DNA of 64,000 bases. Origin: Eretmocerus hayati (lineage: Eukaryota > Arthropoda > Insecta > Hymenoptera > Aphelinidae). The stretch lies in assembly GCA_029851415.1 (NCBI GenBank), contig CM056743.1, forward strand, positions 66,246,186-66,310,185. The letters run 5' to 3'. Positions 57,133-64,000 of the stretch are shown piece by piece (position 1 is the stretch's first letter; each line of letters starts with the position of its first letter). The translations under genes were made by a program, and so were the position numbers. Below the pieces are notes generated by a model. That model was not told the origin of the DNA, ran no database searches, and was given only the letters and a program-made list of their open reading frames with translations.

Positions 57133-57238
57133 TCCGGTTGGGGTAGCATCCCCTAAAAATTGCAATCCGCACACTACTTCACCTCTATAATACATGGGGT
57201 TTCATCCACATAAGGATATCGTGAAAGATGAATTCCGA
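57133..57238. repeat. Left ~105-bp inverted repeat of the 57-62 kb block
   Basis: GGGGTAGCATCCCCTAAAAA, TTGCAATCCGCACACTACTT and then ATCCACAT...GATATCGTGAAAG. The reverse complement is at 61805-61905 with few differences. Confidence 0.85.
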
Positions 57239-57924
57239 CGGTATTGGAGCAAAGGAGGTGATTAAGTTGAGTCGGACATTTATTGTTGATACGTTTATTC
57301 ATCGAAGAATATAACGGGTTACATATTCAACATTCCATAATAGTACATTTTAATATAATTAATGATGCCAGATATGCTATTCATCGTGTATCATGTTTTG
57401 GAACGCTGACCATTCATCACAAACCCCATCGTTTTTATATAAACCCTCGTCAGAAAAGTCATCTACTGATTCCTCCACATATGGGGAACTGGGATCGTCT
57501 ATAGAAGTAATCGTCATTTGCAAGTCTCGTGCATTTTTGCAAATACTTCCGTAAAAATTCAAGCATAGTTCAGTGCACGGCAATCCATGCTTCACACAAG
57601 AACATCTGTTCTTCTTGCACCCAGTCGTGCAAGAACATGATATTCTCTTCAGCAACTCATCAGGGATGAGTTTTCCATCTTCTGTGAAAACTGGTAACAT
57701 ACCTCTTTTCTCATCACGCCTCCAACCTAAACCATCAGCGTCTATTTTATTGTTACCCATCCAAAACTGAACTTGTAAGTAAACGCGCGAGCAGTGCTGT
57801 TTTGCAGCTGCAGTTGTAGGAGGCAAGCTATCCAATGTACAAGACGACCCGGCAGTTTCACGGATGTACAACTTGTACCGGAGTTCGTTCAGGTTGTAAT
57901 CCTCACACTCATCGTGAGTAATTT

Positions 57925-58160
57925 TGTAGCTTTTCGTCCTTGATATTTAATAATGAGTTGATTATCTGGTCTCATCGATCTTGAAGGACGGTGGGGAACT
58001 ATATAAATTCCCAAGATTTCATGAAAGAAATTTTATTGGATGAGGTCCACGAAACCTGGTGTACGAAACGTAGCAATAAAATTTCTTTCATGAAATTTTA
58101 GGAATTTATTCAGTTCCCCACCGTCCTTCAAGATCGATGAGACCAAATAATCAACTCATT
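57925..58160. mobile_element. Inverted repeat derived from a Penelope 3' end
   Basis: The left (57958-58035) and right (58072-58160) arms are reverse complements (ATGAGTTGATTAT, ATCGATCTTGAAGGACGGTG and so on). The right arm and centre match the Penelope end at 59290-59418. The insertion lies in the PIN/CXC-like gene. The central part has the hammerhead-like motif described next. Confidence 0.75.
58036..58072 (+). ncRNA. Degenerate hammerhead-like motif
   Basis: GGATGAG stands where CTGATGAG is expected. GTCCAC, loop, GTGTAC and then GAAACGTAGC follow. This is the same layout as at 59376-59418. The first core block is damaged. Confidence 0.4.
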
Positions 58161-59239
58161 ACCTTACACTTATCGTCATAAAGTTTGCAGAAGATGTTAG
58201 TACCACTATCTACCAATTTTTTCATGTCAAGATTTTCGTCTTCTTCGTAGAAACAGCGAGCAAGACTCCTCCGATTTGCATCTTTACTCAACAGTTTCAC
58301 AATAGAATTTTTTCCTCGGCCAAAAAATGCCGACGTTGTGTCACAACCGCAAAATGCATGAAGAAAGCCTATTATGTTCCTAAACTGTTCATAACAAAAG
58401 CTTTTCGGCGAATAGTACCTGTCTGGGACTTTTGATTTCCCTGGTTTGAAAAGAGTCACTGTGTCATTCTCTAGCGATAATTAAGTCAAGACCACGAGTA
58501 AGTCAATATCCTCGCCAACAGTGAATGTGGGAGTGTCTGGGAACTGCCTGGCAATTTCAAATGCTGTCCTAACAATCATTATATCTGCATCCTCCTCTGC
58601 TTGGAGTGCGGCGTAGCCTGCTGCTACGAGTTCTTCACTCAATAAAGCTATCAGTCTCTTTTTGTTGACTTCGTTTAGGATGAATTTACTACTGGGTGTC
58701 GCAATATTTTTCCCTCTTGTTAACTGAACTCTCCGTGCTTCTCTGGTACTGGACCGACGTGATCTCACTGAACTTTTTATGTGATGGGCTTTCAGTGCTT
58801 CCGGGTAACCGTCAAAAACAATAGTAGTATCAACTGAATAGTGCTTGGCAATGTACTGGACATATCTAGCTAGAACTACATCGACTGCCTCTCCTTGTTG
58901 CCAAGTAAGTCTCTAAATAACCAAATGGAAAAAAACCTTGCACCAGACACACTAGGATCAGTTGCTAGGAGCTCGGAGTTATCATAAAACTTAGCTTTCC
59001 CTGTTTTGCGAAGGCCGTCTTCGTCAAAGAATGATTTTGGATAAGGAGACAATTCAAAGCGAAGTAAATCAATCATATTCTGCTGCGAATCAATTTGAGT
59101 GGTAATACGTTGGAATATCAGAGTAGAATTTAATTTGTATTTATCTTTGCCTACTTGTATCGTATTTTTTTTGCACCCAAAGATTTTACTCTGTTTTTCT
59201 TGATATACTTGCACTGTGAAAATTCTTCACCGAATGGAG

Positions 59240-59418
59240 CCTGGAATATCATGAGTAATTTGGTAGATTTTTCGTCCTTGATGGTTCATATATGAGTTGA
59301 TTATTTGGTCTCATCGATCTTGGAGGACGGTGGGGAAGTAAATAAATTCCCAGAATTTCACGAAAGAAATTTTATTGCTACGTTTCGTCCACTAGGTTTC
59401 GTGGACCTCATCAGGCTT
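59240..59418 (-). repeat. 3' terminal region of Penelope element 3
   Basis: Minus-strand continuation of the PLE at 59733, about 315 bases past its stop. It holds the hammerhead-like motif and the GCAATAAAATTTCTTTC and CCCCACCGTCCTCCAAGATC words shared with 57925-58160. Confidence 0.7.
59376..59418 (-). ncRNA. Hammerhead-ribozyme-like motif of Penelope element 3
   Basis: Minus strand: CTGATGA (59408-59414), one extra G, GTCCAC, an 8-base loop, GTGGAC (a perfect 6-bp stem II), then GAAAC (59382-59386). Both conserved core blocks are intact. Hammerhead motifs with a very short stem III are known from Penelope-like elements, where they process the tandem RNA. I have not modelled stems I and III. 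It is the best candidate of the five such motifs here. Confidence 0.6.
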
Positions 59419-59732
59419 CAGGTTTCTGTTTTGACATATAAAGATAGAAAATATGAGATTTTTACAAATGATGGATGTATAAATATTCAAGATGCGCAAC
59501 TTACGTTATTCTTTAGATCGCCATGATATTTTTGAACGATCTTGTAATAGAGCACAGACATAACGTGTGGCTCCTGTCGATACAGGTTAATAAAATGAGT
59601 CATCTGTCTCATTTTACACTCATATTTATATTAGCGCGATCGCAGCATACAGTAGGTGACATATATATGAAAAGTAGTGCATGTGGGAGAGAGAAAGAGA
59701 GCGGGGGTCAACGAGCCTCGTTAGCCATTGAC

Positions 59733-60605
59733 TACAGCGGGTTATATATTCGACTGAGATTTTGAATATCGTCTTTTTTGTTGATGCAGTTTTCGTCGAA
59801 TTTAATATGGATCATCTCAGAAATCAACCGTTTTTTCCAATTTTTCTTTGTGTCTAGAATTTTGGTTTGATCCCAATAGAAATCATGTTTATCTTTCAAT
59901 CTGTGAACAGAAACTACGAACTTTTCATCTTTGTAACATGATCATTGATACGTGTACCTAGTTGTCTTTTTGTCTCTCCCACATACGTTGCTGGGCAGTC
60001 TCTACACCGAAATTTATAAACAACACCAGTTTTGCTAAATTTGTTTAGTTGGTCCTTACCTAATTTTACTATTGAGCTTAATGACTTGGAAACTTTAGGA
60101 AGAGTGTGAATATCGTGATGTTTGAACAGAGCATTACATGTTTCGAATAAACGTTCGTGGTATGGAATACAAACTTTGTTCTGGCCGGCATATAAGATTT
60201 GATTGCAACGTATTTTTTCTGCTCTGTTCATAAGATCTTTGGAACGATGTCATTTGGTTTTTATACATTTATCAGTGAAATATTCAGGATAATCTTTATC
60301 TAAAAGGAGTTGTTTTATAAGCGATAAATTAGAGGGATGGAATTCCTTATGTGAAAGTGATGAGGCTCTGTCGACTAGATTGAACACTATGTTCCTCTTT
60401 TGGTTCATAGTATGATTGCATTTGAAATTCAAAATCCTGCCTGATGACGTTGGCTTCTGATACCAATTGGTGATGATTTTTACATCCTCTCGGATCAGAG
60501 ATATGCCAAGAAAATTGATGGTATTGTTGTTTTCAATCTAGAAAATCTATGCATGTCAGATCCACTGAGTGCTCACCTTGGATATCATCGAAGTATAAAT
60601 GCACC
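59733..60605 (-). pseudogene. Penelope-like element 3: RT end, GIY-YIG nuclease
   Basis: Minus strand. RT catalytic box YFDD at 60584-60595 (YVDD in other copies), then TINFLGISLIREDVKIITNW and NFKCNHTMNQKRNIV with SLSHKEFHP, the RT thumb. KVCIPYHERLFETC, SKTGVVYKFRCRDCPATYVG and ETKRQLGTRINDHV form the GIY-YIG domain. It ends MIHIKFDENCINKK with a stop near 59733. There is a frameshift between 60585 and 60430 and another near 60240. The nuclease part is fairly intact. The 5' RT half is missing. Confidence 0.9.
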
Positions 60606-61804
60606 TTCGTTTCTAGATATGAATAACTGAGAATCAATTCTGATTCGACGCGGAAGTCGCCTGGAATAAGAAATTTTACGGTTAATCACCAATGACACAT
60701 TTTTCAAAGCAGATTCATCACAAGAAGCTTCGTATAATGAGAACTTACAAGAATTAAGTGGTTTTGGGTTCACTCCTTTTTTCAATATCTCTCGCCTCCT
60801 GATGATGATGATGAATTTTGAACCTGTACAAACCACATGGTCCGAATAAATGATTCAGTCATAGATGTTCGATTCAATCACATATGAATAAGTAGTGTAA
60901 AAATCATGACGAGCCTGAGAGTGGTTCTCCAGAATTCACTTTTTTGTGGGACGACATGCAGAGCAGCGAATGTACGGCCAACGTCATTCTTGAAAGAAGT
61001 AGGTGTATGGGGTGAGAACAAAGATGTAGGAAAAGCTGTGACCAAGACAGACGGGAGTAGAGCAATAGCATGCGAGAGCGAGATAGAAAGAGAGTGGCTC
61101 AGGTAAGAAAACGTACATCGTCGACAAAGAAACGTGCGCCAATCATTATCGCCATAGTTATTGTTTAAAATGAAACGTGATGGCATCTGCGATCAAATGA
61201 TACCACTCATTGTCCTAAAAGCTTCGCGTGGCTACCGTAATATTTGTTGAAGATGCCACTAGAGTCTCGAATTTTCCGCGCGTGTAACACAACTCTCGTG
61301 CAATATCGTGTAACACTGCGTGAAATTTTTACGTCAGTCTCATCAAAGTTTCGAAATATATTGCTAAAAGTCCGAATTTATTGTCCACAATATCTTACCT
61401 CGTGGGGATCGGTCGAACACAATGCGCTTCTTCTGCACGAGGTCACGTACCCGTCCTAGAACAGCGTGGCATACGTTGGATCCCCTTTCCTTCGACTATT
61501 CTGGGCCGACTGCGGAGAGTGGCTGGACCACCATCTGGTGTAGCCGCTCTAGGATCGTTTAGAGAGGGGACTAGATTCGGCAGGACCGTACTATGTCTAG
61601 CTCAATAGTACAGCGCATGGGATAATTCGGTCGTTCAGGGGCGGAACACCATGTGATGGCACTCTAATATATACCTGACAATTTCGGATTATTTTTACCC
61701 AAATCAATCTTGCACGGAAGAGGGAGAGGTAGCTCACTAATTATATCAGATCATTTATAGTAGATGTTTCAGTCATATACTGCAGTACCCTCGCAATTCC
61801 GTTG
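60606..61804. other. Unassigned sequence
   Basis: No family was recognised. Short frames of up to 102 aa (61186-60878, minus) occur, including a low-complexity serine-rich one. Confidence 0.4.
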
Positions 61805-61905
61805 AATCTTTCACGATATCTTCATGTGGATGAAACCCTATGTATTATAGAGGTGAAGTAGTGTGCGGATTGCAATTTTTAGGGGATGCTACCCCGACCG
61901 GGAAA
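61805..61905. repeat. Right inverted repeat of the 57-62 kb block
   Basis: The reverse complement of 57133-57238, including TTTTTAGGGGATGCTACCCC. Together they enclose the PIN/CXC-like gene and Penelope element 3. They could be the terminal repeats of a DNA element, but no target duplication can be seen. Confidence 0.8.
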
Positions 61906-61919
61906 TAGTACATTAAGCG

Positions 61920-62150
61920 ACAAGGGCGCAAAGAAATTTTACGCACGAGTTCCCGAAATGAGTGCGTAAAAGTGAACTTTGCGCACAGTTGTAACTTTTG
62001 CGCAATGCGCAAAGTAATTTGCGCTGTGCGCAAAGTACTCTTGCGCACGGTTTACCGAGCGCAAAGTTACAACTGTGCGTAAGAAGTTCACTTTTACGCA
62101 CGAAAATTTTGGGAACGAGAGCGTAAAATTGCGCCCGAGTTGCTTACGAT
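61920..62150. repeat. Palindrome built from GCGCAAAG and TTTTACGCAC words
   Basis: The left half (61922-62020) and right half (62050-62148) are reverse complements: AAATTTTACGCAC at the outer ends, AGTTACAACTGTGCG inside and TGCGCAAAG at the centre. The length and structure suggest a MITE. Confidence 0.8.
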
Positions 62151-62241
62151 TCTTTTTGATATATCTGTGCGGAAAGTTGGTGTCCGGTCCATACCACCGA
62201 AGTTGGTGGGGGGCGCGAAAGGGGAAGGAGGTGGGGGTGCA

Positions 62242-62285
62242 GGGGGCAAAGCCCCCGCCGGGGGGTGTGGGGGCGGAGCCCCCCA
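62242..62285. repeat. GC-rich double hairpin
   Basis: GGGGGCAAAGCCCCC followed by GGGGGGTGTGGG and GGGGCGGAGCCCCCC. The GC content is unlike its surroundings. Similar repeat-unit hairpins occur in mobile elements of several groups; origin here unknown. Confidence 0.7.
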
Positions 62286-62299
62286 CTTGAAAAAAAATT

Positions 62300-63019
62300 C
62301 TGAAGAATGGATCAAAAAAAATTTATCCTGAACCAGCTCATAACCAAAATAAGGTGCTAGAATTCATCTCGAATATTGTAATCTCGTTGCAGGAAGAGTA
62401 ACTCCGTGTAACATTCCAACTTCCGTTCCAATTTGATGTATTCAAGAAAGAAAATCAGAGACGTCACGTGATTTATGTCATCCCAAATATTCTGATTCCT
62501 ATCAGAACGTAGAAGTTTACTTGAATGCATTGGTACATGAAGAACAGGATTTCATTAAGAAATGTCCTTGATGAAACTGATATGGGAAACTTAGTGGAAT
62601 TGTTGTCGATATAGAAACTACGGTGATACACAATATTCTGCCGATGACCAACATCTCTCATATTCATGATTATTCACTACCTATGACTTGCAATTTCTCA
62701 TTGAATTGCCGTCTGACCTACGAATCTTCGTGTATACTCGTGATCTTGTAGATCAAGAACCGATGAGGACAGTATCTGTCCTCATGCTCACTTGAATTCT
62801 CTTTACATTGGGAGTCAACGGCAAATTCGCGCAATCTTGTTAAATTTCTAACTTGTATGCGACAATAATTCAGTTATCACAAATCCAAAAAGAATTCGCT
62901 CAAGTTGGGACAAAAATGTACTCATAGTATAGATTAGGAGGTGATCAGCCGCTTAATCATTCTCAACAGCCGGGTTGCAAGGCAACCGCATGCCCATAAT
63001 TTGATCCCCAACTGCAACA
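62300..63019. other. Unassigned sequence
   Basis: Nothing was recognised apart from being upstream of the jockey fragment. Confidence 0.4.
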
Positions 63020-63234
63020 TCTTTGACTTCAACTCCATAGGTACCAATTCACAAAGGGGCTGGAGGTTGCGAGCCAATCAGAATTACCATTCTTGGAGGT
63101 GACTAGCTGGGTGCGACCTTGTGAATATGATTTGATCCACAGGAGTGCCGAACGCGAGAAACCAAGTTGTCGCACATTACTCAGAAGTTTTGTTGGTGAT
63201 ATCGTGTCAAAGGCTTTGCTGAAGTCGAAGAGCA

Positions 63235-63238
<4 letters not shown>
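63020..63238 (-). pseudogene. Jockey-like RT fragment
   Basis: Minus strand: LLFDFSKAFDTISPTKLL, GFSRSALLWIKSYSQGRTQL, then SKNGNSDWLATSSP. This is the palm of the same family as 30280-31090, with its first palm aspartate intact. It stops abruptly at the (GA)n tract. Confidence 0.85.

Positions 63239-63239
<1 letters not shown>

Positions 63240-63269
<30 letters not shown>
63240..63269. repeat. (GA)n plus G-run between jockey and R1 fragments
   Basis: About 14 GA units, then nine or more G and an AGAAAGAAAGAGG tail. A third example here of (GA)n exactly between retroelement fragments. Confidence 0.95.
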
Positions 63270-63278
<9 letters not shown>

Positions 63279-63289
63279 AGAAAGAAAGA

Positions 63290-64000
63290 GGGGACCGCTG
63301 TGATTCAGATCAAGAATCCCGCGATCCGCGAGACTGGACCAGCTGTTAGTGGCCGCGGTTATGCTCGAAAGACCATAGGGGGCATAGCTGTATACAGCTG
63401 CTACTATTCGCCGTCGCTCAAGACGCACGAATTTGAAAACGAGCTCCACGACCTAGAAGAGGATGTGAGGCAATGGGGGGGGGCAGTTATAATCGCGGGG
63501 GATTTCAACTCCAAGGAACCGACTTGGAGCGGGGGGCAGCGCGATAGACGGGGGGTAATACTCGCTGATGCCATGGAGGCATTAGGATTAGTGCTCGCGA
63601 ACGAGACGGGGGTTATCACCTATTACCGGCACGACACTCGGTCCCGTGAGGGAGGTTCGTCATCGGTCCTCGACCTGACGTTCATGAGCCCATCGCTCAT
63701 GGGACGTATGACATTGTGGGAAGTTCTGGACACGGAAACACTGAGTGACCATCGACACATTCGGTTTCGGCTTAGGACTGACGGATAAGGAAGACGACAC
63801 GCAGACCGCGACCAACGGGGTGGCAGGTACGGAAGCTGGACGAGGGAAAATTCCGGGAATCGATAGTAACAGTCGAAGATCTCCCGATGAACTCCGCCTC
63901 GGACGAGGCTGTGGCGATGGTAACATCCGCCATCACGAAAGCTTGCGACGCGTCGATGCCTCGCAGGACAACACCATGTTTCTGGAGGAAACCAGAGTAC
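63290..64000 (+). CDS. R1-clade APE-type endonuclease (5' part of ORF2), runs off window
   Basis: Plus strand: AVYSCYYSPSLKTHEFENEL, VIIAGDFNSKEPTWSG (GDFN is the catalytic box), RGVILADAMEALGLVLANE, VLDLTFMSPSL and TETLSDHRHI (SDH, the second catalytic box). This is the endonuclease that nicks the target for R1-type elements. The frame ends at 63788. The sequence continues in another frame with KLDEGKFRESIVTVED and ACDASMPRR to the window edge, so there is one frameshift near 63785. The N-terminal ~25 residues are missing because the 5' end abuts (GA)n. Confidence 0.88.

Larger units (their letters stand above)
57377..59214 (-). pseudogene. Multicopy arthropod PIN-like nuclease / CXC-like protein, broken
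   Basis: Minus strand, several frames in order. Residues from 59214 include DLLRFELSPYPKSFFDEDGL and GLRKTGKAKFYD. Near 58830 is VFDGYPE, at 58500 GEDIDLLVVLT, then IIGFLHAFCGCDTTSAFFGR (58380) and RCFYEEDENL. The last part (57871-57377) has LDSLPPTTAAAKQH, VQFWMGNNK and a cysteine-rich end, ISCSCTTGCKKNRCSCVKHG, followed by LPCTELC. VFDG, the paired acidic residues and GEDIDLLV are reminiscent of PIN/XPG-type nucleases, and the cysteine pattern of CXC-type zinc domains. The family is widely dispersed in arthropods; its role is unknown to me. Defects: frameshift near 58880, one TAA near 58480, and an inverted-repeat insertion at 57925-58160. Confidence 0.8.

Overview
The window is eukaryotic and looks like heterochromatin or another repeat-dense part of an arthropod genome. 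An insect, perhaps a hymenopteran, is my best inference from the mix of retroelements. The recognisable coding relics are R1-clade and jockey-like non-LTR retrotransposons, a BEL/Pao LTR element, Penelope-like elements (PLEs), a pogo/Tigger-type DNA transposon and two multicopy arthropod protein families of unknown role. No rRNA operon, tRNA, CRISPR or bacterial operon was seen. The only candidate host exon is a ubiquitin-like domain exon at 29145-29492, which resembles the C-terminus of ZFAND1.

Layout. 1-2540: nothing recognised. 2541-7645: an array of ~528-bp units, bounded by a 14-bp direct repeat and split by a complete short LTR retrotransposon (two 741-bp LTRs, PBS, PPT, TSD AAGG). 8430-8657: an LTR fragment next to a 5S-rRNA-derived fragment. 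8700-9740 and 17653-19270: a degenerate dispersed repeat. 9795-13527: a BEL/Pao element on the minus strand, missing gag and part of pol. 14337-17652: a foldback-type element with subterminal minisatellites. 20380-28610: inverted repeats around a 173-bp tandem array, a GC-capped hairpin and a broken multicopy gene. 29145-29492: the ZFAND1-like exon. 30280-31090: jockey RT.

31686-37530: two PLE copies in opposite orientation, each cut by its own ~1.4-kb hairpin element. 37663-40985: a three-level nest in which a hairpin element holds a pogo-like element, which holds a foldback element with an (ATCC)n core. 42050-45244 and 48258-50339: two larger hairpin elements. 50859-56160: jockey and R1 relics joined at (GA)n tracts. 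57133-61905: an inverted-repeat-flanked block with a PIN-like/CXC-like gene and a third PLE. 61920-62285: GC-rich palindromes. 63020-64000: jockey RT, (GA)n, then an R1 endonuclease running off the window.

The most interesting result is a family of four hairpin elements (33008, 35329, 42050 and 48258). They share a ~10-bp terminal consensus beginning G[AG], 4-bp target duplications and, in at least three, an internal motif, yet show no obvious transposase. The PLE ends also carry hammerhead-ribozyme-like cores. Almost nothing here looks like an intact host gene. The genes do not cooperate in a pathway; the window is a record of nested insertions.
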